DNA from: Anaerolineales bacterium
Lineage (GTDB): Bacteria > Chloroflexota > Anaerolineae > Anaerolineales > UBA11579
Reading direction: 5' to 3'
DNA length: 64,000 bases
Assembly: GCA_026129305.1 (NCBI GenBank)
Contig: JAHCII010000007.1
Span: forward strand, 26,441-90,440
Part shown: positions 1 to 8,159 of the stretch, in pieces
How positions within the stretch are numbered: position 1 is the first letter of the stretch
Layout of the letters: each line of letters begins with the position of its first letter
Translations under genes and position numbers: made by a program
The notes under the pieces: generated by a model
What the model saw: only the letters and a program-made list of their open reading frames with translations
What the model was told of the DNA's origin: nothing
Databases searched by the model: none

Positions 1-1035
1 ACTGAGCATGGTTAAGCTCTCGATCACAAAAACATCTACCCCGTCCACAGCCACGGCACTTAGGATCAAGAAGTCACCCTCCTGCAAGCTTCCTTCCAGT
101 GGCAAGGTTTCAATATGATCTGGAAGGAGAATTTGCAGTTGCCAACCATCAATCTGAACAGGGTCATCTGATACATTAAGTAGTTCAATCCAAATGCCCT
201 GCACGTCGACAGCCAAATCCAACGCAAGCTCATTGAGCAAAACCGATCTCCCGACGCTTCCGAACAACGTGCTAGTGACTGTTGGAGTATTTGTGGCAAC
301 GGGTGTACTTGTATGAGTGGGCGTATTGCTTGGCGTAGGTGTGAGCGTGATTGTCGGCGTGTCGCTTAACGTAGGTGTGAGCGTGATTGTCGGCGTGTCG
401 CTCGGCGTAGGTGTTAGCGTAACTGTGGGCGTGTCGCTGAGGGTAGGAGTAAATGTGATCGTAGGCGTAGCGCTAGGAAGTGGAGTGTTGCTCGGAGAGG
501 GAGTATAAGTATAGGCTTGCGTATGGGTGGGACGGTTGGTATTGGTTGGCCGTGGAGTAAGACTAGCGTAAGTCGCCAATGGGATGAAGCGAGTCGTGAT
601 GGTCACATGCGGAGTGCGGGTTAGATCCAAGAGGATTAATTGCAAATCATTGTCTAGTGTGGGTGCTGGCGTGTAGCCCATCTGGTTAGTGACTGAAGTA
701 GACTGACCAGTTGCTGTGGTGCTCTGGTCGCCCAAGGCTGCATCGGCTCTCTCCTGATCTGGCGAGGAATGAATAAGTTGCTGTTGACCATCTTCTGTAG
801 AAGTATCTTCGCCGGGATTCTGTCCGCCAACGGGCAAAGATCCGGTAGATCTCAGCCCGGAATTAGGACCCGTGACCGAACCGGCCAGCGTGGCATTAGG
901 CTGTCCAAAGGGAAGACTGGCAAGGAGCACGAAGAGGAAGAATACAGCCATCCATTTGCCAGGAATTGGCAAGACTGCCATTGCACGAGCCAATAGAGAA
1001 AGAATTCGATTGAAGAACAAGCGTACAATGTTCAT
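1..1035 (-). CDS. Lamin-tail-domain surface protein, C-terminus beyond window edge
   Basis: This open frame of 345 codons runs off the left edge without a stop. From the ATG at 1035 it encodes a basic N-terminus, a hydrophobic segment at about residues 29-45 that looks like a signal peptide or anchor, a low-complexity region, and a Thr-Pro rich linker at about 175-265 with repeated SDTPT units. The last 80 or so residues (VLLNELALDLAV, then WIELLNVSDDPVQIDGWQL) resemble the start of a lamin tail domain, an extracellular Ig-like fold in bacteria. Its function is probably cell-surface or secreted adhesion or display, which is inference. The start is uncertain because there is no clear ribosome site. 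In-frame ATGs at 981 and 951 are alternatives. The region is A+T richer than most of the window. Confidence 0.7.
   Translation of the reverse strand, partial: MNIVRLFFNRILSLLARAMAVLPIPGKWMAVFFLFVLLASLPFGQPNATLAGSVTGPNSGLRSTGSLPVGGQNPGEDTSTEDGQQQLIHSSPDQERADAALGDQSTTATGQSTSVTNQMGYTPAPTLDNDLQLILLDLTRTPHVTITTRFIPLATYASLTPRPTNTNRPTHTQAYTYTPSPSNTPLPSATPTITFTPTLSDTPTVTLTPTPSDTPTITLTPTLSDTPTITLTPTPSNTPTHTSTPVATNTPTVTSTLFGSVGRSVLLNELALDLAVDVQGIWIELLNVSDDPVQIDGWQLQILLPDHIETLPLEGSLQEGDFLILSAVAVDGVDVFVIESLTMLS
335..478. repeat. Four 36-nt tandem repeats encoding the Thr-Pro linker
   Basis: Four head-to-tail 36-nt units begin at 335, 371, 407 and 443. The first two differ at only a few bases and the last two are more diverged. 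On the minus strand they encode repeats of the type SDTPTITLTPT. They explain the Gly-Val ORF on the plus strand, which is an artefact. Confidence 0.8.
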
Positions 1036-1045
1036 CAGATTCGTG

Positions 1046-1088
1046 AAAAAGGACACCAGGGGCTGTTATTCGACAGCCCCTGGTGTCC
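1046..1088 (-). terminator. Intrinsic terminator of the S8 protease gene
   Basis: A perfect 15-bp stem (1051-1065 with 1074-1088) closes an 8-nt loop and is followed on the minus strand by five T (1050-1046). It lies 18 nt after the protease stop codon. It ends only about 10 nt before the proposed start of the next gene, so it may also limit read-through into that gene. Confidence 0.85.
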
Positions 1089-1105
1089 CAGATGCAAGAA
1101 TTGGT

Positions 1106-3517
1106 CTAGTTTCCCTTATCCTGCCATTTCATTTCAGGGATGCCTTGCAATTCCTCCTTCACAGCATACGGGAACCAACTGTTATCAACGCTACAAATGT
1201 CGACAAAGTTGCGGCTTAAGTTAGGGCTACCACCCAAATCATAGACATACCAGTAGGCATCTCCGGGATCACAATCCTCAAAGACCATGTCAATGACCTT
1301 GCCGGCGTCCCACAAGCGTATATAGGGCGTACTAAAGCCAGAAGTAAACACCGAATCCCAGTCAACCACAAAAACGTTGTAGGCGCCTAGATTGCCGTAA
1401 TGCAGTGTTTTGCCCTTCTTCGCAATGGCCACCGTTTCAGAACCGACATACCAATCAGATGCGCTGCCTACGCCACCATCGCGGTACCAGCGGGCGTAGG
1501 GGAAATCCCTCAGCGTCCCAACCGTATGATAGGGGATCTGCATGCCGGGGGATCCTGAGGGCAGGAAAAGGTTCAAATCCAAATCCCCATCAAAACCGTC
1601 CCAGTCCAAAGTCACAAACATTGTATTCTTGATATTCGGGGGCACACTAACATTGCGGATGGACGAGTTAACTGACACACACATTCTCCCGCAATCGAAA
1701 GCATATACATAGCCAACTTCCTGGGCTCCAGCAGTGTATCCCTTGGCGTTGACCAAAACTCCATACCAAGTCTCTGTTGGCAGATTCAACACGTCAAACC
1801 ATCTTGATGAACCTGTAACAGTAGCCACACCCGAGCCGGATACAGCCTTTTTAGTGTACCAGTCACGTATGTTAACTTTGGCCCCCACCAATGGCAGACC
1901 CGTCTGTGCATCAACAGCTGCTCCTGAGGCAACAGAACGCTCCATAGCACCACTAATGTCAAGGTGAACAGAATTACTCATACTGGCTGGCCAACAGTAA
2001 GGCGCATCGCCGGTATAGCCATCATCCCAATAGCCTTCATCGTGATCATCCCATAGAGGATCCTCAGTAACAAACACTGGATCACCGTATGCAAGCAAAC
2101 GAGCCTTAATTTGCGCGTTGCTTTCATTCTTGAACAAACCCCACACGCGAGCCGCGCCACCAGCCACATGCGGTGTGGCCATTGAAGTCCCGCTCAACCA
2201 GTCATAGCCAGAGGCAATTCCCTCAAAATAGCCGCTATGAAATGGATAGGAAACTGGAGTCGTTGAATAGATACTTTCTCCTGGGGCCACAATCTCTACA
2301 TAAGTACCATAATTAGAGAAGGATGCGGCACATTCCCAAAACCGTTCATCCCAGTAATCCTCATCATCAGGATCCCAGCCGACCCCATCATTATCCATAT
2401 CGATCCACTTGGAGTACGATGCCTGTGCACCAACGCTCAGAATCCCATGGGCGATGTTGGTGCCATAAGAACCACCCAGGCCGGTGCCATTCGGGTAAAG
2501 ATTGGGATCGGCCCAAGCCGCAGGGAACATGGGATAGGCATCTGTGTTCAAGGATGAGTTGCCAGCTGCTGCGACTACTAATTTACCCTTGGCATTAATT
2601 GCATAATCCAGAGCATACCAATACGTGGTAGAAGGATTCCCACCGCCCAGGCTCATATTAAGTACTTTAACGTCCTTGTGATCAGCGCAAAATCGAATGC
2701 CTGCAGCGATATCGAATATTGTGCCCCAGCCCTGAGCACTCAAAACTTTAACTGCGACTACTTTGCCATTGGAAACACCCGACAACCCGCGGTTGTTGTT
2801 GGCGATGGCGGCGATAGTGCCGGCCACATGAGTGCCGTGGACATTGTCATCATTCGGAACTTTGTCGTCATTAACAAAATCATAGCCATTAACTACGCGC
2901 CCCTTCAAATCAGGATGATTTGCATCAACGCCCGTGTCTAGCACACACACACCGGGCGCCATCACTTTATCAATCCAAATCTTCCAAGCGCCAGTTTCAA
3001 ACCAGCCCCAACTCTCGAAGCCGTCATTTGGGTATGAACTTATTTTAGGCCCTGTAGAGCGCATAGACCGGAGTTGCTCAACAGGGATTTCCTGTTGAAT
3101 AGTTCCGTCCTCAGAGGCATAACTAATGCGAATCGTGTCTCTAGTATGGGGCTGAGAGGTCAGGTCAATTTCCGGGATCCACATGATGTAGTTCGGTTCG
3201 GCATAACGAACGCCCGATTGGCCGCCAATTTGGGCAGCCAAAGCAGGGACATCCGAACTCTCATCAAAACTCAATAAAGCCATGGCCTCATATTGGTCCA
3301 CAACTTGAGCCCCTACTGTACCAGCCAGGGCCTGTGCCAAGGCCATATATTGCTTGGCCTGCAAGCCATCATCAAAACTTACCACCACTTCGCCGGGAAC
3401 AAAAATTGCGTCCCTGTCAATATCAGGAAGTGGAGCCTGGGCTTGGACGGGTTGAACAGCACCCAAAGACAGGAATAGAACAAAAGATAGTACAGCCAAG
3501 CTGATTTTCTTAATCAC
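1106..3517 (-). CDS. Secreted subtilisin-like serine protease (peptidase S8)
   Basis: This 803-residue protein starts with a signal peptide (about residues 1-26, ending VQPVQA). An inhibitor-like propeptide follows to about residue 112. The S8 catalytic domain has the Asp in DTGVDANHPDLKG (near 194), the His in HGTHVAGT and the Ser in GTSMATPHVAGG (near 440). After the catalytic domain come a carboxypeptidase-regulatory-like repeat (VDAQTGLPLVGAKVNI) and a beta-rich C-terminal domain (TLDWDGFDGDLDLNLFLPSG). It probably digests extracellular protein. The start is a GTG at 3517 preceded by AGGAGG. Several Asp-rich loops (for example DNDGVGWDPDDEDYWDE) suggest calcium sites. It is A+T richer than the downstream genes, so transfer is possible. 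Confidence 0.95.
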   Translation of the reverse strand: MIKKISLAVLSFVLFLSLGAVQPVQAQAPLPDIDRDAIFVPGEVVVSFDDGLQAKQYMALAQALAGTVGAQVVDQYEAMALLSFDESSDVPALAAQIGGQSGVRYAEPNYIMWIPEIDLTSQPHTRDTIRISYASEDGTIQQEIPVEQLRSMRSTGPKISSYPNDGFESWGWFETGAWKIWIDKVMAPGVCVLDTGVDANHPDLKGRVVNGYDFVNDDKVPNDDNVHGTHVAGTIAAIANNNRGLSGVSNGKVVAVKVLSAQGWGTIFDIAAGIRFCADHKDVKVLNMSLGGGNPSTTYWYALDYAINAKGKLVVAAAGNSSLNTDAYPMFPAAWADPNLYPNGTGLGGSYGTNIAHGILSVGAQASYSKWIDMDNDGVGWDPDDEDYWDERFWECAASFSNYGTYVEIVAPGESIYSTTPVSYPFHSGYFEGIASGYDWLSGTSMATPHVAGGAARVWGLFKNESNAQIKARLLAYGDPVFVTEDPLWDDHDEGYWDDGYTGDAPYCWPASMSNSVHLDISGAMERSVASGAAVDAQTGLPLVGAKVNIRDWYTKKAVSGSGVATVTGSSRWFDVLNLPTETWYGVLVNAKGYTAGAQEVGYVYAFDCGRMCVSVNSSIRNVSVPPNIKNTMFVTLDWDGFDGDLDLNLFLPSGSPGMQIPYHTVGTLRDFPYARWYRDGGVGSASDWYVGSETVAIAKKGKTLHYGNLGAYNVFVVDWDSVFTSGFSTPYIRLWDAGKVIDMVFEDCDPGDAYWYVYDLGGSPNLSRNFVDICSVDNSWFPYAVKEELQGIPEMKWQDKGN

Positions 3518-3679
3518 GGATATCCTCCTGGATTTTTTGACTACGCATTATGGATAGATGTTTCGATAGTCCCGCCACACCTCCGAAGTTAGTCTGCCAG
3601 ATGAGACAAAAATGAGAAGTGCAAGCAGTATAGTTGAATAAATTAAAACTTACAAGAGTGCAAGGCTGAACCTAATCAA

Positions 3680-3763
3680 TAGCGCGGGTGGGAGTCGAAC
3701 CCACAAGAGGTTGCCCTCGGAGGATTTTAAGTCCCCTGCGTCTGCCAGTTCCGCCACCGCGCC
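3680..3763 (-). tRNA. tRNA-Leu (anticodon TAA)
   Basis: This is an 84-nt class II tRNA with acceptor stem GGCGCGG/CCGCGCT (first pair G-U), discriminator A, anticodon loop CTTAAAA (anticodon TAA) and the long variable arm typical of Leu. The T loop is GTTCGACTC. The 3' CCA is not encoded. Confidence 0.95.
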
Positions 3764-3793
3764 TTGGGCGCAATTCTATCGCAAGTATTGCCC

Positions 3794-4315
3794 CTACTCT
3801 TCCATGGCCACGTCCAGGGTTTCCGGGTCGTAACGCACCGGGATGATCGTGCCTGGCTGGAGGGCACTAAGCCGTGCGAAGGACAGCAAGCGTTCCGTCT
3901 CAGACGTAAAAGGAGTTTCGCCCTGCGGACGCACCTCCAGACCAAAACGCACTACAGGCGCACTGTTGATATAGGTGCCGGTATTCTCGACAGAAAGGAT
4001 CTCGGCAGTCGCCGCTCTACCGGATTGCAGAATGCGTTTGTTGAGGCGGCTGCTCAAGAACGGGGTGCCAAAGATCAACAGCATGCTGATGATGGACATG
4101 GTGAACGTGAGTGTCATGGAGACTGTGGCCAGAATGGATAAGCCAGAGCCGCGCCCCATCAGCAACCCAGGCAGGAGCTGGTCCACCCAGCGGGCAAAAT
4201 CAGCGCCCCAGCCGCCTTCTTCGCCGATGATGCCCACAAAGATGCAGGTGAAGGGAATCCACATCAGCGCGAACATCCACACGCCCAACTTTTGCAAGAT
4301 CTTGATACGCTGCAC
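3794..4315 (-). CDS. Two-helix membrane protein with DUF3592-like soluble domain
   Basis: This 173-residue protein has two transmembrane helices (about 12-32 and 58-84). Its C-terminal soluble part contains TAEILSVENTGTYINSAPVVRFGLEV and ends PVRYDPETLDVAMEE. That pattern, a small beta domain describing variable/reference/average property and ending in RYDP, is typical of DUF3592-like proteins of unknown function. It starts with GTG at 4315, with GGAGG 5 nt upstream. It lies 14 nt after the PHP gene, so the two are probably one transcript. Confidence 0.6.
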   Translation of the reverse strand: MQRIKILQKLGVWMFALMWIPFTCIFVGIIGEEGGWGADFARWVDQLLPGLLMGRGSGLSILATVSMTLTFTMSIISMLLIFGTPFLSSRLNKRILQSGRAATAEILSVENTGTYINSAPVVRFGLEVRPQGETPFTSETERLLSFARLSALQPGTIIPVRYDPETLDVAMEE

Positions 4316-4329
4316 TTTAACCTCCGTCT

Positions 4330-4965
4330 CTATCCGAACCAGGCGGCCCAGCGGCTGGCCAGGCGCACCAGCGGGCCGCTGGGGCTGCCGTGCAGTTCAG
4401 CCTGGGCCACAGCCCGGCGCAGGCTATCGCCGTCGTGGAAATGCGGCAGGCGCATCGTGGCGCGCCCCACTTCCAGCAGGGTGTGTGCATCGGAGCCAGC
4501 GGTGCCGGGCAGGCCGTGGCGGGCGGCCAGTTGGGCGGCAGCCTGATTGTACGCCGGGCGCAAATTGCGGGCATTGAAAGTCTCGAAAGCGTCGACCAGC
4601 TCAGCCAGTTCCTCCAGATCCTCGGCGGACCATAGGCCGCGGCGCGGGTCACAGGGGTGCGACACGCTGATGAAGGCGCCCTGCTGGCGCAGCTGGGCGA
4701 TGGCCTGGCGGTAAGGAGTGTGTTTGGGCACCAGCTCGGTGACATAGGCGGCCAACAGCTCCCCTTTGTCGGTGAGCACTTCTTCGCCCACAATCACCAG
4801 TTCCGGGTCAAGCTGTTGAGCTTCCAAGGCGCCGCTGATGCTGTTGTGGTCGGTGATGATCACGCGGTCCAGGCCGCGCCGGCGGCAGGCGACCACCAGG
4901 TCGGCGGGCTTAACCCGGCTGTCCTTCGAGGCATGCGTATGGCAATGGGTTTCGATGGTGAGCAT
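4330..4965 (-). CDS. PHP-domain metal-dependent phosphoesterase
   Basis: This 211-residue protein has the metal-binding motifs of the PHP superfamily: HCHTHASKDS near residues 6-15, ITDHNSISGA at about 36-45, SHPCD near 105 and GSDAH at about 170. These residues place several divalent metals for phosphoester hydrolysis. Small stand-alone members include nucleoside-bisphosphate and oligonucleotide phosphatases, but the substrate cannot be told here. A TAGAAT box (4983-4978) lies 12 nt before the ATG with no Shine-Dalgarno, so the mRNA leader may be only a few bases long. The next gene lies 14 nt downstream. Confidence 0.85.
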   Translation of the reverse strand: MLTIETHCHTHASKDSRVKPADLVVACRRRGLDRVIITDHNSISGALEAQQLDPELVIVGEEVLTDKGELLAAYVTELVPKHTPYRQAIAQLRQQGAFISVSHPCDPRRGLWSAEDLEELAELVDAFETFNARNLRPAYNQAAAQLAARHGLPGTAGSDAHTLLEVGRATMRLPHFHDGDSLRRAVAQAELHGSPSGPLVRLASRWAAWFG

Positions 4966-5021
4966 AGTGATCAGTGAATTCTAACGCCTGCTGATGGTTA
5001 TACTAAGTCAGGAGTACGCCC

Positions 5022-5519
5022 ATGAACGCAGACGCATTTCGATATTTATACAATTACCACTTCGCAGAGAACCGCAAGATATGGAATTACGTTATGGACC
5101 TGAGCGAGGAAGACTTCACCCAACCTGTCGAGTACTCCATCGGTTCAGTGCGCGATCAGGTGGTGCACTTGGCTGATGTGGACGACGTGTGGTTCAGTGA
5201 CCTGCGCGGGCAAGACGGCCCGACCGAGTGGCTGGAGCCGATGAGCTCTGCCGACCGCCAGCAGATCCGCTCCGGCTGGGACCTGGTGGAAGCCGGCATG
5301 CGCCAGTACTTGGAGACCTTGCAAGACAACATGCTCTCCGACAAACCGCTGTCCGGCGAAGACGCCGACTTGACAGTCTGGCAGGTGCTGCTGCACGTCA
5401 TCAACCACGGGACGGACCACCGCGCCCAACTCCTGCGCCTGCTGAACGATCTGGGGCAAAGGACCGGCCCGCAAGATTTGGTGTTCCATATTTACGAGCA
5501 CCCTTACTCGGCAGGCTGA
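5022..5519 (+). CDS. DinB-family protein
   Basis: This 165-residue four-helix protein of the DinB/YfiT type carries the three expected metal-ligand His: VVHLADVDD near 47, and HVINHGTDHRAQLL at about 126-139. Members are metal-dependent transferases, for example thiol S-transferases, or uncharacterised stress proteins. A TATACT box at 4999-5004 and AGGAG at 5010-5014 precede the ATG, so the transcript leader is very short. It is divergent from the PHP gene. A second, more distant relative lies at 44566-45051. Confidence 0.85.
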   Translation: MNADAFRYLYNYHFAENRKIWNYVMDLSEEDFTQPVEYSIGSVRDQVVHLADVDDVWFSDLRGQDGPTEWLEPMSSADRQQIRSGWDLVEAGMRQYLETLQDNMLSDKPLSGEDADLTVWQVLLHVINHGTDHRAQLLRLLNDLGQRTGPQDLVFHIYEHPYSAG

Positions 5520-5566
5520 TGAGACCCTGCCCGCGCCAGCAGTGAGCCAAGAGCAGGTCCAGCGGT

Positions 5567-6385
5567 CTAAGGAGTCGGGGTCAGGATACCCGCCGGTGGG
5601 GTCGGGGTGCCTGCTGGGCCGCTGACTTCGAATTCACCCACGACTTTAGGGTCCTCGCCCACAAAGATCTGCACCTGGTAAACGCCCGGCAGCCACTCCT
5701 GGCTGGGCGCCAACCATTCCGTGTAGCCAAAGCCGCCGGTGCCGCCATCCCAAGGCATCGTCTCAAAATGCACCAGCTGACCCTGCCGGTACCAGAGCGC
5801 AGACCATTGAGACTCAGGCAGCATGCCGTCATAGCTGAACGTGGCGTAAATGCCCTCGACCGGGCTCTCAAACAGGGTGCCCGGCTCGATAGCCGTGTAC
5901 GTGCGGAAGTTAAGGTCACGGCTGAAGGTCAGCGGGCTGAAGACGGCCGCCGAGTTGGGCGTCACGACTGATGTGAACTGGCTGCGCACCTCATCAGGCA
6001 ACTGGGGCGGCGGCGTGGGCGAAGGGGTGTAGGTGAACTGCAGCGTAGGCGTCTCTGAAGGCGTCAACGTGACTGTGGGAGACAGGCTGGGGGTGGGAGA
6101 CAAGGTCGGCGTGCTGGTTTGGCTGGACGTGGGCGTGACCGGGAGGACGCTGTAGACCACAGGCCGGCCAAACCAATGCAGCAGGGCGGCCAAGGCAAAA
6201 AGCACCAGACCCCAGAAAACGGTGGCCCAACCCTGCAGCAGGCGCTGTTGTCGCAGCCGATGGTAGGGCAATTCCCCGGCCTGCTGCATACGCGCCCGGC
6301 CCGTCCACAGCGTGTACAACCCAAAGAAAGCCAACACGACCGTGCTGGTCAACAGAAAGCTTTCTAAGTCCAGTGAAATGGTCAT
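5567..6385 (-). CDS. Membrane-anchored protein with Thr-Pro linker
   Basis: This 272-residue protein has two transmembrane helices (about 9-25 and 50-73), then a Ser/Thr/Pro linker (about 83-130), then an extracellular beta-rich domain (about 135-255). That domain contains WYRQGQLVHFET and ends with PGVYQVQIFVGEDPKVVGEFEVSG, a pattern common in cell-surface domains of Chloroflexota. The function is unknown. TATAAT at 6399-6394 stands 8 nt before the ATG without a Shine-Dalgarno, suggesting a leaderless mRNA. It is divergent from the L,D-transpeptidase gene, whose product could act in the same envelope space. Confidence 0.7.
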   Translation of the reverse strand: MTISLDLESFLLTSTVVLAFFGLYTLWTGRARMQQAGELPYHRLRQQRLLQGWATVFWGLVLFALAALLHWFGRPVVYSVLPVTPTSSQTSTPTLSPTPSLSPTVTLTPSETPTLQFTYTPSPTPPPQLPDEVRSQFTSVVTPNSAAVFSPLTFSRDLNFRTYTAIEPGTLFESPVEGIYATFSYDGMLPESQWSALWYRQGQLVHFETMPWDGGTGGFGYTEWLAPSQEWLPGVYQVQIFVGEDPKVVGEFEVSGPAGTPTPPAGILTPTP

Positions 6386-6485
6386 GCCAGCGGATTATAG
6401 CTGTTGGCGACGTAATAATCAGGCGGCCAGACGGCCGCCGCCTGGCTTTAAGGCGTTACTCAGGCGGGCTTGGTAGAATGCTCTT

Positions 6486-7538
6486 ATGGAGAAGGTGTCC
6501 CGCAGGGATTTTCTCAAGTTGGGCGGCCTGGCCCTCAGCGGGCTGGCGCTGACTGATACGCCGCTGGATCTTTACAAGCCGGCCGACGCCAAGGGGCTGG
6601 TGCGCGTGGCCAACATCAACGGCATCCAGATCTACGACCAGCCGCAATACCCGCGTTACAACGATCAGGTCAAAGTGGTGGGCACGCGCAAGCGCGACCA
6701 GCTGCTGTATGTCTACGAAAAGTTTCAGTCAGAGACCGGGCCAGACTTCAACCCGATGTGGTACCGGCTGGACGAAGGCTATGCCCACACCGCGTACTTG
6801 CAGCCGGTAGATACGCTACTGAATGAAACCCTGCCCGTGGAAAACGAAGAGGGTGAGCTTTTTGAGGTCACCGTCCCGTTGACCCAGTCCTACCGGCTGA
6901 CGCGCACCTATGGCTGGGAAAAGCTCTATCGCCTGTATTACGGCTCCATCCATTGGGTCAAAGGCGTCATCGAGGGACCGGATGGGGCTACTTGGTACCG
7001 CATCCTGGACGACCTGCTCAAGATCGAATACTGCGTGCTGGCCAGCCATCTGCGCAAAATTCCGGCCAGCGAACTGACGCCGATCTCGACGCGGGTGGCG
7101 CCGGAACAGAAACGCGTCGAAGTCAGCATCGTCGAGCAACGGCTGTGGGCTTACGAGGAAGGTGCAGTGGTGCTGGATACCAAGATCTCCACCGGCATCC
7201 CAACTCTGCAGAGCACCAACGGCATCCCCACCTACACGCCCAAGGGCAACTTTCACGTTTTCTCCAAGATGCCGGTGCGCCATATGGGCGACGGCCAGAT
7301 GACCAGCGACATCGCCGCGTACGAGCTGCCCGGCGTCCCTTGGGTCTCGTACTTCCACGAATGGGGCGTGGCCTTCCACGGCACCTGGTGGCACGACAAT
7401 TTTGGCAATGATATGAGCCGCGGCTGCGTCAACATGCGTACCGAGGAGGCCAAGTGGTTGTTCCGCTGGCTGTTGCCAGAGGCTTCGCCGCCCAAAATGA
7501 CCAACCCGGGGCACGGCACGCGCATCGTCGTTTTCTAG
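6486..7538 (+). CDS. L,D-transpeptidase (YkuD family) with Tat-like signal
   Basis: This 350-residue enzyme cross-links peptidoglycan or attaches proteins to it. The N-terminus has a twin-arginine-type signal (SRRDFLKLGGLALSG). An SH3-like region spans about 35-115. The YkuD domain fills the C-terminal half, from about residue 217 (KRVEVSIVEQRLWAYEEG), with the active-site motif HGTWWHDNFGNDMSRGCVN, in which Cys is the nucleophile. TAGAAT at 6474-6479 lies 6 nt before the ATG and no Shine-Dalgarno is present, so translation is probably leaderless. L,D-transpeptidases need a peptidoglycan wall, which not all Chloroflexota have in typical form. Confidence 0.93.
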   Translation: MEKVSRRDFLKLGGLALSGLALTDTPLDLYKPADAKGLVRVANINGIQIYDQPQYPRYNDQVKVVGTRKRDQLLYVYEKFQSETGPDFNPMWYRLDEGYAHTAYLQPVDTLLNETLPVENEEGELFEVTVPLTQSYRLTRTYGWEKLYRLYYGSIHWVKGVIEGPDGATWYRILDDLLKIEYCVLASHLRKIPASELTPISTRVAPEQKRVEVSIVEQRLWAYEEGAVVLDTKISTGIPTLQSTNGIPTYTPKGNFHVFSKMPVRHMGDGQMTSDIAAYELPGVPWVSYFHEWGVAFHGTWWHDNFGNDMSRGCVNMRTEEAKWLFRWLLPEASPPKMTNPGHGTRIVVF

Positions 7539-7584
7539 CCGGTGATACAATCCGGCTATTGCGCCTCTGTTCACAAGGTAAGGA

Positions 7585-8091
7585 ATGAAGACCCAAAAAA
7601 CGTTGATTTTTGCCGTGTTGACTATCCTGCTGGCTGCCTGCGCCCCGGCAGCTGGTGAAATGCATGTGATCGAGCCCTGGGCTCGGGCTACGCCAGCCGG
7701 CAGCACAGCAGCGGCATATTTCCAGCTGCACAACAGCACCGGCACAAGTGATGCACTGATTGGCGTAAGCAGCACGGTAGCGCGCGCCGTGGAGATCCAC
7801 GAAAACATAAGCATGCAAACCATGCAGGCCGAAGGCAGCCATGACATGGGTCACGACATGAGCGGCCATGCGGTCGAAGAAGCTATGGGTCACGGAAACG
7901 ATGTGATGACCATGCGCCCCGTGGAGCGGATTGAAATCCCCAACAATGAGATGGCCGTGCTGGAACCCGGTGGCTACCACATCATGCTGATCGACCTGCA
8001 AACCGACCTGGTGGCGGGCGAGAGTTTTGAGATGGTCTTGCATTTTGAAAACACTGAAGACATCACAGTCATGGTGATGGTTCGAGACTAG
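7585..8091 (+). CDS. PCu(A)C copper chaperone, lipoprotein
   Basis: This 168-residue periplasm-side lipoprotein (lipobox LLAAC near residue 19) has the PCu(A)C signature: EPWARATPAGSTAAAYFQLHN, VEIHENI, MQTM, MRPVERIEIP and PGGYHIMLIDL. The family carries Cu(I) to the CuA or CuB site of cytochrome oxidase together with Sco proteins. An insertion rich in His and Met (about 86-112, SHDMGHDMSGHAVEEAMGHG) adds likely extra copper ligands. AAGGA precedes the ATG. It stands next to the oxidase assembly genes, on the opposite strand. Confidence 0.92.
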   Translation: MKTQKTLIFAVLTILLAACAPAAGEMHVIEPWARATPAGSTAAAYFQLHNSTGTSDALIGVSSTVARAVEIHENISMQTMQAEGSHDMGHDMSGHAVEEAMGHGNDVMTMRPVERIEIPNNEMAVLEPGGYHIMLIDLQTDLVAGESFEMVLHFENTEDITVMVMVRD

Positions 8092-8110
8092 CTGACTCTG
8101 AGTAACCTAA

Positions 8111-8143
8111 AAAAAAGTCCCGGCTAACGACCGGGGCTTTTTT
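8111..8143. terminator. Bidirectional terminator between PCu(A)C and ctaA-ctaB
   Basis: AGTCCCGG (8116-8123) pairs with CCGGGGCT (8131-8138) and is flanked by A and T runs on either side. The hairpin sits between two convergent genes and can serve both. Confidence 0.85.
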
Positions 8144-8159
8144 GTTGCAGATGGTCAGA

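Noticed and set aside
335..478. Possible CRISPR array (36-nt repeated units)
   Set aside because: The units are contiguous without spacers, and they encode a protein linker.
317..508. Gly-Val repeat ORF on the plus strand
   Set aside because: It is the reverse reading of the Thr-Pro linker repeats of the minus-strand lamin-tail gene.
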